A DNA stretch of 64,000 bases from Papiliotrema nemorosa (GCA_032158125.1 JASKOT010000016.1:310001-374000); one strand, 5' to 3'; counted from the first letter of the stretch, positions 11,333-23,222 are shown. Notes: a model not told the origin generated them from the letters alone. Made by a program: numbers and translations.

Positions 11333-11914
11333 ATGGTCACGCTCAACAGGTTTCAACGACACCTCGCCTTTTTCGCGAGGCCCAATACCACCCAACTCAC
11401 CTTTTACTCGTCCCTCAAATCGTTTCTCTCCCTAGGGCTCGATTTCCCCGTCGCCTGTGCTTTGGCGTTTGGTCTCCGAGTCACGTATTCTCCCTTTCCA
11501 AACTATTGGTCTCCTGTAGATATCACTGCCATTCCCCCATCGTCTATGCGGACTCAACTGGAAGATGTCCCTCTTAATGGACACACTTACTCCCGATCGG
11601 ATCTGGTCAACCTCTACCAGCAATCTTCCCTAGGTGATGATAAGCACAAGGGGATGATCAGGAGGATATATGATCTCGCGCACGTCAATGCGTTTTGGAT
11701 GATAGCTGCGGATGTGGACTCGCACACGGTAGATGAAGGCACGGTGAGACGGTTTCAAGAAGGAACATGGGGTGAAGCCGTTGTGAGACGGAGAAAAAGC
11801 AGGAGGAAAGGGGTAGGAGAGGTACTGCCTCTATGGAGAGGAGGACCGATCAGCGTGGTGGGACACAGTTGGTTTGTGAGGAAGCTGTTCGGCGTGAGGG
11901 TGTATGAGCCGTGA
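11333..11914 (+). CDS. unrecognised 193-residue protein
   Basis: One uninterrupted frame starting MVTLNRFQRHLAFF. I do not recognise the family. The N-terminal 50 residues are rich in aromatic and hydrophobic residues (FYSSLKSFLSLGLDF, PVACALAFGLRVTY), which could be a membrane-associated segment or, with the Arg residues near the start, a mitochondrial targeting region. The middle is helical-looking (GMIRRIYDLAHVNAFWMIAADV), then comes a basic patch (RRRKSRRKG) and a hydrophobic end. It lies head to head with the ChaC gene across a short gap, so the two probably share a promoter. Confidence 0.68.
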   Translation: MVTLNRFQRHLAFFARPNTTQLTFYSSLKSFLSLGLDFPVACALAFGLRVTYSPFPNYWSPVDITAIPPSSMRTQLEDVPLNGHTYSRSDLVNLYQQSSLGDDKHKGMIRRIYDLAHVNAFWMIAADVDSHTVDEGTVRRFQEGTWGEAVVRRRKSRRKGVGEVLPLWRGGPISVVGHSWFVRKLFGVRVYEP

Positions 11915-12684
11915 GGAGCGGGGAGTAGAGGTTGGGCCTAGTTGTACCCGGTCGGATCAGTCGAGGTCTAGTCTGACCTCGTTGCATGCACCCTGGCCAC
12001 GACCTTGCATGTTGAACGCTCTCGTTGACCTCCATCAGTGATCAAATCCATACCAATGTTGCCTTCGGGACGGGGGAACCTTGTCCCTCGATCTACTCGA
12101 TCCACTCGACCCCCTTTCAATCACCTCGTCGTAGCACCAGAGCAGAGCGCCCCCAACATGCCCAACATGTCAGGATCTCGTCCAAGGCAGTGCTGACTGT
12201 GACGAGGGTGAGGTAGAGGGGTGTGCAGAATGGGTATATCATCCCCCCCTCGATGGATGATGCCCCTCGACGCGTGCTTCGTCTCGAACACTCCCCCCCT
12301 TCCTGTTCATTGCAATATCGACCAAGACATATGATAGCCTCCCCGTTGCTCATCCTCCCACTGCTCCCCTTGGTGAACACCTGCACGCACTCTACCCGTA
12401 TACCGTTCTGCTTCATCGTTTAGTTTCCATAGCCCGTCTTTGGCCCCTCTTTGCTCGTCGTCACCTGCCCCATCGGGCCAGCGCGTTTTTTCCCTTCTCC
12501 CCCTCGACGTCGAGCACACCTCTGTCGACGAGCAGCCTCATCCTTCCTCTTCTTCTTCTTTTTATCCTTCAAGACGATCTCGCTGGACGAGGTACCGATA
12601 CGGATACACACACACATACAAGGGTGCATCTTTATTCATACACATACACACATACGTCCACAAAGCACGATTCACCCCTAAACC
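11915..12684. other. intergenic with C/T-rich and CA-repeat leader
   Basis: About 770 bases. The 3' half is a pyrimidine-rich tract (around 12540-12575) followed by interrupted CA repeats at about 12606-12654, immediately before the ATG at 12685. This looks like a long 5' untranslated leader. An out-of-frame open stretch from 12440 overlaps the next gene and is rejected. Confidence 0.5.
12606..12654. repeat. imperfect (CA)n microsatellite
   Basis: Two CA-rich runs (near 12606-12619 and 12640-12652) interrupted by unique sequence, in the probable 5' leader of the disordered-protein gene. Confidence 0.6.
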
Positions 12685-15223
12685 ATGGCTCGGAAGCGCT
12701 CGTATCCACCGGACGACGAGCCGGGTATCAGTGAATCCATCTCCTCACGTCCTATGCGAAATATTCGAAGGCTGCCCTCTCGTGCTATTTCTCAGGATCC
12801 AACTACTCTATTCGCGTATACCAAACCTCGTCCGGGTTTCCAAATCCTCGGCGGTATTTCATCCGACGACGAACTTCCCACCGACCGCAGCGATGTCGAG
12901 TCTGTGCTCACGGCCCCGTCTGGGGCCGACGAAGTGGACACCCATCTCATGGAGCTTGATCTTGTGGATCCGCTCTCTTCGCCTTTCAAAGAGTACAGAG
13001 AGGGCTCCGCACTGGACGAGGGGGAAGAGATCGACAATGAATTGTCGTACAAGGGCGATTCAGTGTCGCCCAGTCTGTCAGCAAAGGAGTTTGGAGAGGT
13101 CATGTACTTTGGCAAGGGCAAAGAGAGAGTACAGCAGTGCAATCTCGTAGATCAAGACTCCAAGGTTCGTTTACTCACCGTGCACCGATTGAAGGTTGAC
13201 CTTCAGATGAGCGACGCCGAGGGTGAGGCGGACGATGAGGCGGAAGTGGACCTCGATACTCGAGTCACCAAGAAGGCCCGGGTGAGTCGACTCGACCGTC
13301 ATTTCGATTCGGCTGACTTCCTAGCACACGCTCGGTCCAACCCAGTCCATCATGGAGATCACCGACAGAGTCTCCAATCTTGGTCGAGTGTTAAAATACG
13401 ACATGGAGGATAACGACGATATCGTCGTCTCCTCTTCACTCCCCTCAATTCCAATCTCCCCCATTAGGCCATCTTACCCTACCAGCTTCACTGGGAATGC
13501 TTCACAAGTATGTGGCAGCTCTCGAGCGCTCCAACGACTATCCTCTCAACGGCGACATCGACGACAACCGTTCTATCGACGTCCCGCCAGATCAGACTCG
13601 GGATCAGACGACGACAGGATGATCACCTCCGATGTCGAGCGTGACATGGAGCGAGTTGACAATGAAGTCAAAAGACGTGAATCTCATCGGGCTTTCCCTG
13701 CTCGACTTCCAGGGCAATTCACCACGGCCAAACTGGTCAGAAAATCGCCTACTTCCCTCTTGCCCATACGAGCGAGACCCGCACACCTAAGATCCGAAAA
13801 ATCTGTTCATCGAAGAGAAAGGGTCAAAGGGATGTATGGTTTCCCCAAAGTCATGGTTGGGCAACTTTTGCTAGCGGCTGCAGAGGAAGGGAGAGAGGCC
13901 CGGGAGCGGCGACGAAATCATCTACTCGTTGCGAACAAGCGTCTCGACAAGTTGTTTGAACTTCGCAACTACTTCTCCGGCCCAGCTCAAGCTCTCCTAC
14001 CCGCTGCGCCAGTCGTCGAACCCAAGTTGCCCATGTATGAGCTGACCGATGACGAAGATATCGATATCGATACCACCTATCGAACTCGATCTCAACGGGC
14101 CAAAGACATCTTGAGAAACAGAACCTTGCGAGACAAACGAAGACTTTACGCAGATCGATCAAAGCGAAATGTTGAACCTACTCGACTCCCACCTCCCATC
14201 ATCTCTCCGTCGTTCAGACCTATCCTGCTCAGTCCGGTGATCCAGCCTCAAGCTCAAATCCAATCACCGCTTATCCCTCATCTTGCACACACGACCTTTG
14301 AGCCGGAAATCCCTCTTGCTCGAGCCAGCAGTCCTGCTCGATCCGAGACCATGTCGATCGCGTCTGAAATGTCCGAACCGCCAGAGTATGAAGAACCACC
14401 CATGCCGTTGCGAATCTCTCTTCCACCGCATCTCCGACCTCGACCTGCCCCTCGACCTCCTTCAAACGAGGTACCGGAATACACGAGTTTACCAGGGACC
14501 GACTACTCCAGAAGGTCGCCTCCCCCTCCACCCCCTTTCAACGCGCAAACGGATCATCATGTTCTCGTCGCTGCTAGATTCCTCGACGATGACGAGGACG
14601 ACCAGCCCATCGAACAGATTGAGCAGTTTGCCGTCGACGACATTAGACCTTGGTCAGCAGAGCAGGTCAGAGAGCAAGGGCAAGCATGGGCACGGTATGA
14701 GCGATACCGACCTCGACCGCCGATGCCACAAATCTTCGCAGCGTCTCAAACTTTGGCCCACCCTCGACGATCTGATCGGATTCCACTTCGAGCACCTATC
14801 GCCACATCTATCGTACCAGCCACTGCGCCATCCTACGCAAGGGTACGAAGCGTTGGTCCTGCTCCTGCGCTCCTTGACCCGATCGAGCCCGTAGTATCTA
14901 TGCCTGGCGCCCTTCACTACACTGAAGCACACCCTTCCAATCTCGTCGTGCCTGTACCACGCCGAGCATACGGCCCCATGCCTGATAGCGCTGCCTGGGA
15001 TGCCGCGGCAGACTTGGAAGAAGGGGGAGACGAGGGAATAGCGACAGACGAGGAAGAGGGGCAAGATGAAGAAGTCATGGCGTATCTACTTGGAGATGCT
15101 CCAGAGGCAGAGGCAGAGGCAGCGGTCGAGTCGGAACTGGAGGCCGAGGACGCAGAACAGGAGAATGAAGGGGTGATGGGAACTCTGGGAAGAATGGTGA
15201 GGAGCGTCTGGAGGTGGGTCTAG
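12685..15223 (+). CDS. large intrinsically disordered protein, unknown function
   Basis: Three exons (12685-13164, 13207-13281, 13325-15223) give 817 residues. I do not recognise it. It begins MARKRSYPPDDEPG. The first third is rich in Ser/Asp/Glu and carries a basic cluster after exon 2 (VTKKAR), possibly a nuclear localisation signal. A helical block with many Arg/Glu lies around residues 350-390 (AAAEEGREARERRRNHLLVA). The middle is proline-rich (APRPPS, SPPPPPPFN), and the C-terminus is a long acidic segment (EAEAEAAVESELEAED) ending in an aromatic GTLGRMVRSVWRWV tail. Nuclear or scaffold function is only a guess. Both introns are about 42 nt; the first has no in-frame stop. Confidence 0.72.
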
Positions 15224-15914
15224 GCGGGTCTAGATGGGGAAGTAGGGCTGCACGGAAGGGTATATCGACCGGGTTCTTTATCGACCTCCTCGACTTCTCG
15301 ACGTCGACATCATCTTGTTCATTATCATTTACCATTCACGCGAACATCCGGCTGGCCCGGAGATCATCGATTACATTACAATCCGACATTTACACCGATC
15401 ATACAATACGTTCTCACTGCATCGAGGAAGACGTTCAATTATCCGCATTGCGCAATGATCATTTTTTGCCTCACTTTTATTACGCTGTACACAAGTTATG
15501 AATGTTGATATGTATATTGATTACGCAGTACATCTGCAGGAGCAGAGCATCTGGAATTCAAGACCGTCCTCAGTCTTTGGCAAGTCTTTCTCCTCCGCAA
15601 GTCCCGTCGGTTCTATTCGAAGAGCCGTACGTAGTATGACAACAGAGCAACGAGTGCCGAGTTGTACCTACTCGAGCGCGAGCATCTGAGGCATGAGAAA
15701 GTCTCTCGAAAAACGAGCTTGGGTGGAAGCCACGGTCGTCGAGGCGAGAATGGTCGAACTCCAGCTGGCTCGTCCGGGCCTAGTCCATGTTCTCTCAAGT
15801 CGATGGCCCATGCCGACTGCTCCAAATGCGAAAGAGGTTGATTATTCTCGCTCGAGTACGCCAGTCGTCCGGCTCTTCCCCAGTCACTCGGCGTCAAAGC
15901 CAAGAGAGTCGAGC
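15224..15914. other. intergenic between convergent genes
   Basis: About 690 bases holding the 3' ends of the disordered-protein gene and of the HIT zinc-finger gene. The stretch 15340-15500 is AT-richer than the surroundings and resembles 3' untranslated sequence. No supported gene; the overlapping open frames on both strands lack splice or family support. Confidence 0.45.
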
Positions 15915-16536
15915 CTAATTACCAACCCCGCAACCCCCATCTCTGGCATGTACGTCCATGCAGTTCATATCGCAGGAATATTCCCCACATTTGGGACAAC
16001 TGTATTTCCCAATGTACCCGCATGAAGAGCAGAGTTTCCTTGCTGGCGTGGAAGGTGGAGGGGCAGTCGTGGAGACGTACGGAGGTTGAGGGTCTGAAGG
16101 CTGCGTGTTAGCTCTTCCAACAATGGAAGCTAGCTGGCTCAACGTACCAGCTCCTCTAACCAATCCTTCAACGATTTTTTGGCGTACAAGATCTTCCTCA
16201 CGTTTCCCGTTTGTTTCTTCTTGATGGCCGCACCACCCATCCCTCCTCCAGCGCCAGAACCCCCACTGCCCACGTTGGAGTTGACACTCGCGTTTAATGG
16301 CAAGAGAGAGGTGGATTGAGGGAGAAAGGACGAAGCGGGGATATCAGTCGGGTTTGTACGCTCCAACTCGTCCAGTTTGCGTTGTAATCGACGATTCCGG
16401 AATTCCAACAGAGCTTCCTGTTGTCTATCTCGTGCGGACTGGGATTTTTCTTCTCCTGGTCTGGAGGCTAGTGCATGAGTTTAGACAAGGGACTGGTGGG
16501 TGAGGAGGCTGTACCTTGTTTTCGGATTGGAGCCAT
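15915..16536 (-). CDS. VPS71: HIT zinc-finger protein, Vps71/ZNHIT1-like
   Basis: Three exons (16536-16515, 16467-16148, 16100-15915) encode 175 residues. The C-terminus is a HIT-type zinc finger: RKLCSSCGYIGKYSCPKCGE, then C, C and H in SCDMNCMDVHARDGGC, giving the paired C-x2-C pattern. Just before it, RKILYAKKSLKDWLEEL matches the segment that precedes the finger in Vps71/ZNHIT1. The N-terminal part is a basic coiled-coil-like helix (FRNRRLQRKLDELERT) and a Gly/Ser linker. Vps71 is a subunit of the nuclear SWR1 complex that deposits histone H2A.Z. Other HIT-finger proteins (INO80, box C/D snoRNP factors) are the main alternatives. The first exon is only 22 nt. Confidence 0.78.
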
Positions 16537-16892
16537 GATCACCTAATGCTCAACTCCTGTTACTGAACTCCTGAGCTTCGTCGGCACCGCAGCGTTGCAG
16601 AGCACACTACTAGAAGTATCCTCTCAGATTTTCTCCTATCCGCTGTCGGAAAGCTGAGTGTCTGTGACGGAAAGGATAGGACGAGATGTCGATGGATGAA
16701 ATGTAAATAGTCAAGAAGAGATGCCAACGTTTGGTCCATACCCATAGCTCATTCGTCGGGTGCTTCACTTCTCGCGACACTGTGAATCACAGCAGCGTCT
16801 ACAAGACTCGTGTGGAGCATACGAGCCTCTCTCAGGACCGTCGGAAGCTTAAAGGCATACTGTACGAGGTATACATCACGAACCCTGGTTGA
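16537..16892. other. intergenic, divergent promoter
   Basis: Shared upstream region of the Vps71-like gene and the unknown gene at 16893. No supported ORF, RNA gene or repeat. Confidence 0.45.
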
Positions 16893-17612
16893 ATGAGATC
16901 AAATCTCTCTAATCTGACCCGTCATACGCTTTGCCGATCACCACTCTGTTACTACACCACCAGGATGTCGGCTTCACCCACAGACACCATCCAATCCAAG
17001 CTCTTCTCCAGGTCAGAGATACCTCTCCTCGAACCTGGAAAGACGGTATACGACAAGTCTCTCACCCAACAAATCTCAGCGTTGGAGGAACACCCGTTCG
17101 TCGTTTCGGCCTTGCATCTCGTCAACGATGATATCCACCATGCCCACTTGATAGCACAAGACCACGAGGGGGTATGTGATTCTCCTGCTCTAGTAGCGAT
17201 CGGATGATCTGATGGGTAGGACCCTACGGCCGATTTGCTTCATGCTACATTGCACAGACGAGAAGGTAGGTGGTAGTACACCTCGGTTGTGCTGACAAGG
17301 ATAGGCGACTATTGGAATTCCAAGTAGTACGTTCATATCCATCATCGGCCTGTACAGCGTGTCAAGCTGACTGAAATCCTTCTCATTGACATCACTCTCA
17401 TCTACTCTATCCACCTGTCATGTCGGCGGCCCACTTGCAGCTGGTTCTCCCGAATGTCAGCACACCCACTCGTCCCTTCCACTTCGACCGCCAAAGCGTT
17501 TGTTGACGCATGCGAAAGGGCCAAGAAAGGCCAGGATGATGAGCTTAGACGGCGACAATGGGAAGAGCTCAAGGCGTTGGTAGAATGGACCAGGGAGAAT
17601 TGCAAGGCGTAG
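16893..17612 (+). CDS. unrecognised 171-residue protein, possible mitochondrial presequence
   Basis: Four exons (16893-17171, 17220-17265, 17305-17323, 17441-17612) stay in phase to TAG 17610-17612. I do not recognise the family. Read from the first ATG, the N-terminus MRSNLSNLTRHTLCRSPLCY is basic and free of acidic residues, as in a mitochondrial presequence. A second Met (residue 25, MSASPTDTI) would give a cytosolic form. Other readable parts are HPFVVSALHLVNDDIHHAH, DYWNSNWFSRMSAHPLV and a helical C-terminus (DDELRRRQWEELKALVEWTR). The DYW…W…HP arrangement resembles small fungal proteins of unknown function. The last intron is about 117 nt. Confidence 0.62.
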
Positions 17613-18046
17613 CTTGTGACCGAGACCAGGTAAAGGGGTAGAGCAGGTCCACTTTTCTCAACACCTGGACACGGTCAACACCTTGACACGGTAGTAAGGT
17701 ATCTGTATCGACTAGTTCCTTGAATGTATACATATGCGTCTGAGACCTCTCCCCATGCATACGGACGGATCTTAACCCCTGGTCGTGTGAGGTCACTCGA
17801 CGGCGCTCCGAGAGGGAGAGTGGAAAAATAAATCACTCTTCGAGCCAGAAATATTTCCATTTCACCATATACACACATCCATCTCATCCCATCTCGGCTC
17901 ATCAACGTGTATTCGAGGTAGCGCAGGGCATAGACGAGCGACGCGGGCTGCTACTGGGATTCTCATTGACCGAAAGTCATTCTTGTCTACCCCAAGCTCC
18001 CGATTCCCGGCTTGTATAGGTCGAAATCGACCCTTTCGACATCAAG
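17613..18046. other. intergenic
   Basis: About 430 bases between the unknown gene and the Flx1-type carrier, both rightward. Nothing beyond terminator and promoter sequence was recognised. Confidence 0.4.
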
Positions 18047-19657
18047 ATGAGTCAGACTCTGGCATCATCACCCGCCCTCTTCGGCGACCTGTCCATCGTA
18101 AGTCCCCTTAGGTACGTTTGGTCCGTGTCTGATAGTAGGATCATGCGATAGCGGGTTTTGGAGCAGGAACAGTCGCTACGCTCGTGATGCACCCGTTGGA
18201 TTTGGTCAAGGTCCGATTTCAACTGGCCGAATCACCCATCGCATCTTCGTCCAGGCGTACCGGGGTCACAGCTCCATATCCATCCATCACTTCTCCTACT
18301 GCTATTCCTCCTGTCTACTCTGGAAATGCGTCGACATCGAGCATATCACATGGAAAGACGATATCTTCTACATCCACCTCGTCGTCCCTCTCATCTTTCG
18401 CTGCCAGCTCGAGCTCTGCCACGTCCTCATCATCTTCAGCCGCTTCGTCGTCTAGGGTCAAATTGAAACCGCGATTAGGTACGGGGGTGTATAGAGCTTT
18501 AGAAGAAGCGGTAGTGCTCGACGGATGGAGGGGTCTGTATAGAGGGTTAATACCGAATTTAGTAGGAGGAGCTTCAAGTTGGGGTCTTTACTTTCTCTTG
18601 TGAGTAATTGCGTTCCCATACGGCATGACCATGAATTTGCTCTCATGGAAATTATTCGGAGTGAAAAACACATATGCTGACTACAGCTATAATATGATCA
18701 AGAAACAAATGCAGGGCGACGATCCGACATATAGGACCTCGAGCGGACAACATCTATTAGCAGCCGCCGAAGCCAGTAAGTCCACACCCATGCGAGCCGC
18801 TCTACACCAGCACACAACTCTCTCTATATAGGGTAGTGCTGATCACCAGGCGCGGTCACGGCAATGTTGACAAATCCGATCTGGGTGGTCAAGACGAGGG
18901 TATTCGCGACGGGCCGAAGTGATCCATCGTATAGAGGTCTATGGAGTGAGTCACCATCTCACAGTGATATGTGCTACAGGGTCCCGAGCCTCTACAGAGT
19001 ACCGACACGACCTTCTGCTGATGATCAGGTGCGCTCAAGACGATATATACTAGAGAAGGAATACGAGGACTATACAAAGGATCTTTACTTGCCCTCGTGG
19101 GAGTATCCAATGGATCCATACAATTCGCAACGTATGAAGCGATCAAAAGACAGCGGGCGGATCTCAAGAAGAAAGTGTACGAGTCCAAAGGGAGGGAATG
19201 GAAGATTGAAGATGAGAAGTTGGTCAGTACCAACTGGACCTCTACCCCTCAATCAGATTCACATCCTCCGCCATTCGTTTGCATTGGAGGTGCTGATGTC
19301 TAGACCAACACCGAGTACATTCTCGCTTCAGGATCCTCAAAACTCGTCGCCATAGCCCTTACCTACCCCTACCAAGTCGTTCGAGCCCGAATACAAAACG
19401 GCGCCCCCTCTACCTCCTCTTCTTCCAGTTCACCAAGTCCCAGTTCCGCCAGAATGACAATTCCATCGGTCATCGCCAATACCTACCGCAACGAGGGTCT
19501 ATTGGCATTCTACAAGGGGTTGGGGACAAACGCATTGAGGATCTTACCTGGGACATGTACCACTTTCGTGGTGTATGAAAACCTGGTCTGGCTCTTTAGG
19601 GCATTGGCAGTGAAGAAGGCGGAGAAACAGGGGGCCGAGAGGGAGAGACTGCTGTGA
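18047..19657 (+). CDS. FLX1: mitochondrial carrier, FAD/folate type (Flx1/SLC25A32)
   Basis: Six exons (18047-18097, 18139-18599, 18687-18775, 18850-18945, 19029-19222, 19304-19657) encode 414 residues. Three carrier repeats are visible. They open with HAIAGFGAGTVATLVMHPLD, SAVTAMLTNPIWVVKTRVFA and SGSSKLVAIALTYPYQVVRA, carrying PLDLVK, PIWVVK and PYQVVR versions of the PxD/ExxK/R signature. The wording of these segments fits the Flx1/SLC25A32 branch, which moves FAD or folate across the inner mitochondrial membrane. Unusually, about 75 residues, mostly Ser with some Thr and Pro, are inserted in the matrix loop between the first signature and the second half of repeat 1. A shorter Ser run occurs in repeat 3. 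This makes the protein about 100 residues longer than usual. Confidence 0.88.
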
Positions 19658-19825
19658 TGGGCTGTTGCACTCTTACGACAGAGGACGCGGTATGCACACG
19701 GACTATCCAGTATAGTTGGCAATTGATCATCTGTCAACATGGCATATGCCTAGAGCATTCGTGCTTTGACTACATTTCGATCACTATTGATTGCTGATGA
19801 CTCATTTCTCACTCTCATGGTCGGG

Positions 19826-20216
19826 TTAGATCTCCCGAAGCCCGCCTTCACCACTGTACGACTTGGTCTGATGCTCTGGACATCGACCTACGACTCCCCC
19901 AAGTCTTGTCTTTGTCTCGTCTCCATGTCGGTCTGTATCTTTCACAAAATCCTCCTCTGGCCCACCGAATCGATGCGGCCGATGGACCTTGTTGCCGGTC
20001 GGTGCCGGACCGCCTTTACAACGCCGTTGGCCTCGGAAGTTACCCCGAGTAAAGTTGTACGCGAGGAAGAAGGATAGTATACAGAACACCACTCCGCCTA
20101 TACAGCCAGCTGTAATGTCAGTATCAGGTCGATGATTGGTGACCCGGGGGCGTACCGAGCAGAGTATTGGCGGATACACCGGAATGATCGATTGATTCGG
20201 CTTGTTCGTCAGACAT
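19826..20216 (-). CDS. small single-pass membrane protein, unknown
   Basis: Two exons (20216-20156, 20109-19826) encode 114 residues. After a short polar start (MSDEQAESIDHSGVS), one hydrophobic helix runs from about residue 21 to 39 (AGCIGGVVFCILSFFLAYN). A basic, Gly/Arg/Lys-rich tail of about 75 residues follows, without predicted helices. I do not recognise it. The topology (short acidic N-terminus, basic C-terminal side) suggests N-out, C-cytosolic. It converges with the Flx1-type gene and is divergent from the amino-acid permease. Confidence 0.62.
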
Positions 20217-21193
20217 GATTGATATCACACTCGATTCTGCGATTCCCATGTGGTCATATACCTCATGATGAGGAGATATGGAGAGCAAGCATGTTGCGTT
20301 CCAGGCGGTTTGAAGGATCCATCAGTCAAAGGTATTCTAGTATAACGCCCTGCCTGGAGGAGGTTTCGGTGAAAGGGAAGGGCAGCAGTCAACGGTTGAC
20401 ACCATCATAAGGGTGATTGATTCACCTCGTTCGTCTGCGCTGGCTCATCTACGATCCTTCGATGCATCATTCACCTGCGATATCCAGCGACACCTGTAGC
20501 ACCTCGTCGAATGGGACCGTGAGTTGCCGGTCCGAGGTGTCCATGTAAACGTCAGGCCGAAGCTATCCGTTGTTCATTGTAGTGAACCATGATTACGCGC
20601 CGGCAAGTTGATCTGCTTGAGAAGTGTGTAGTCGCTCTCAGATTCGTGCGATCAGTTCCATCTCGTCCCATTAGCCCAAGCGAGGTCGAAGGGGACTCAC
20701 TGTGGTGGGCTTAGGGGGGTAGGCGGAAAATCTCGAGTGAGCGTCTAGAGCGCGTCCCACCCCACTCTTTAGCGAGGATGTACAATCTGGAGAAGCTGAC
20801 CACTCGAGCGGGTGAGCCCCCCGACCTGAAGAGATGGCCTACTCAACAGATGCATAGAGAGTGAAGGTGATGTTAAGCGAACATGGGATGCCAAGACTTC
20901 TTCTCTACACTGTTTTCCGTCCATCCTTCGACATCCCAACCTCCCTCGACACGCCTTAGCGAGCCATCCTTCAACGTTTGCAAGGTCTTGACTACCACTG
21001 ACGCCAGCGATAAGATGTCGACTCTCTCTCCTTGCATTCTGTTTGGTCTAATTGGATCGTGCTACGGTGACTTTTTTCCACTGGCAAACGGATGTTAAGC
21101 GAGTCGGTCAGAGATAGAGGGCTCCACAGCGATGTATAAAGCCTGGCAGGGAAATCACCACCCGCCCATCGCTCATTATACACTGTTGACAGG
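20217..21193. other. intergenic, long divergent promoter
   Basis: About 980 bases upstream of both the small membrane protein and the amino-acid permease. A GATAAG element at 21009-21014 would suit GATA-factor nitrogen control of the permease, but single GATA sites are common. No supported gene, RNA or repeat. Confidence 0.45.
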
Positions 21194-23107
21194 ATGTCTG
21201 AATTGTACGAAGTATCGAGTCGACAGGCGGAGGCTAAACTCGGGTTGGAGAATGATGGAGAAAAAGTCAACGGGACTGAAGTCGTCGTGCCCGCTGCTCT
21301 GACCACTGCCAACCAGATCCACCGGTATGTCCGTGATACCTCTTGACGGGCTTGACTGACCCGTGTAGAGGGCTGAAACCCCATCATGTTCAGCTCATCG
21401 CCATCTCGGGAGCTATCGGTGCTGGAGTGTTCATCTCGATTGGTGGGCCACTCACCAAAGCTGGACCTTTGGGTCTTCTCATTGGAGTCTCCATCTGGTC
21501 TTTCGTCGTTTACGTGAGCCCAACCCAAGTCCCTAAGGTGCTGTACTGAGTTGCAGTGCTTTAGCAACTGTTTGATAGAAATGGCTACCCTCCTCCCGCT
21601 TCCCGGAGGATTCGTCTATTACACAGGACGTTTCCTCGATCCGTCTGCCCGATTCGCCCTCGGATGGAACTATGTCATCCAAGGAATTGCTTTTGTGTGT
21701 TTCGAATTGACAGCCCTCAACGTCTTGGTAGAATATTGGGCCGAGTCTCTCAATCCGGCAATCTGCATCTCGGCGGGGTTGGTAGCTCTCGCCGTGGCTA
21801 ACGGGATTAGTGTGAGGTGGTATGGAGAGATTGGTGAGTACAGAGTTTCGTTGCTTGTGATTGATGTTCTTGCTGACGGGAAGAATTCTGGATCAGTATC
21901 CTCAAAGTCATCCTCATTCTCGGTCTCTTCCTCTACACTTTCATCTCGATGCTTGGGGGGAACCCTATTCACGATCGATTTGGATTTCGATTCTGGAAAG
22001 ATCCAGGATTGTTCGCCGCGGACGATGTTGCTGGTCGGCTCAAGGGGATCTGGGCTTCGGTCACATGGGCCACTTTTGCTATTGTGAGTGATAATTCTCA
22101 CTATCGAGTGCAATGCCTAATCATCAGGCCGGACCAGACTTCATCTCGATGGTCGCAGGAGAGACGGCTCATCCTCGAAGAGTCCTCCCCAAAGCGTACA
22201 ACACCACCATCTGGCGTATCCTCACCTTCTACCTCGGCAGTGCTCTCTGCGTCGGGATCAACGTCCCCTTCAACGACCCTGCCCTTCTCGGTGCAATCTT
22301 GGGCGGTGCCAAAGGAGCCGCCAAATCCCCTTATGTCATCTCGATGAACAGACTCCAAATCCCCGTCTTGCCCGATCTCGTCAATGCTATTGTCCTCACT
22401 TCGGTCTTCTCCACCGCCTCGGCCTTCTTGTACGGCTCGTCGAGAAGTCTCTACTCGCTTGGACTCGAAGGTCAAGCTCCCAAGTTCGTAACGAGGACAA
22501 ATAAACGAGGGGTGCCGTACGTGGCCATCGGGATCATCCTTACCATCTCTTGCCTGTCTTACCTCGCCGTCGGGAAAGGTTCCGCCAAGGTCCTCGACTG
22601 GTTTGTCAACCTCACATCGTCGTGCCAGCTCATCTCTTGGATATGCGTCGGAGGGTGAGTCCAGCGCCCACCCAAAAGCAGTCTGACTGTATGCTCATCT
22701 ATAGCACATATGTCCGTTTCCATGCCGGTCTCAAGGCGCAGAACCTTCGAACAGGCTTCCTCCCCGTCAAAGGCCGTTTCCAACCTTTCTCAGGATGGTT
22801 CGCCCTTGCTGCATCGTGCTTCACGATGATTTTCACGGGGTACTACCTCTTCGCTCCCGGCGCATTCGTCGTGGCCGATTTCATCTTTGTCTATGGGGCA
22901 TGTTTCATCTTCATCGTTCTCTTTGTCGGACACAAGATTAAAGGTGTGATGAGAGGTGAAGAGAGGTGGTTTGGTTTCGACGCAACCACGATGGACTTCC
23001 AAGGTGGAGTAGACGAAGTAGAGAGGTTGACTTTGGATTATGAGCAAGAGTATTCCAACAACCCTCCAAAGACTCTAGGCCAAAAGGTTTACCGGTTCTT
23101 ATTCTAG
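21194..23107 (+). CDS. amino-acid permease (APC/YAT family)
   Basis: Six exons (21194-21324, 21369-21513, 21557-21833, 21884-22083, 22128-22654, 22705-23107) encode 560 residues. The YAT-family opening GLKPHHVQLIAISGAIGAGV is followed by GGPLTKAGPLGLL, MATLLPLPGGFVYYTGRFLD, AGPDFISMVAGETAHPRR, SSRSLYSLGLEGQAPKFV and the C-terminal GYYLFAPGAFVVADF. These are twelve-helix plasma-membrane H+ symporters for amino acids. The cytosolic N-terminus is about 45 residues, and the C-terminal tail ends KTLGQKVYRFLF. The exact amino acid cannot be assigned. Its promoter contains a GATAAG site. Confidence 0.92.
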
Positions 23108-23222
23108 AACTATGGTCGGGTCAGGTATCAGTTTGTACAGCAGCGATGCGATGCCTCTTTCAATGATCAGCGCTGTTAATTTGGCTGACCAGGCTGACCA
23201 CCTCGTATCCGATACATGAAAC

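Noticed and set aside
12440..13150. A 236-codon + strand frame overlapping the disordered-protein gene
   Set aside because: It is in another frame, rich in Arg/Ser/Pro as expected for a shadow, and crosses the well-supported exon 1 of the gene starting at 12685.
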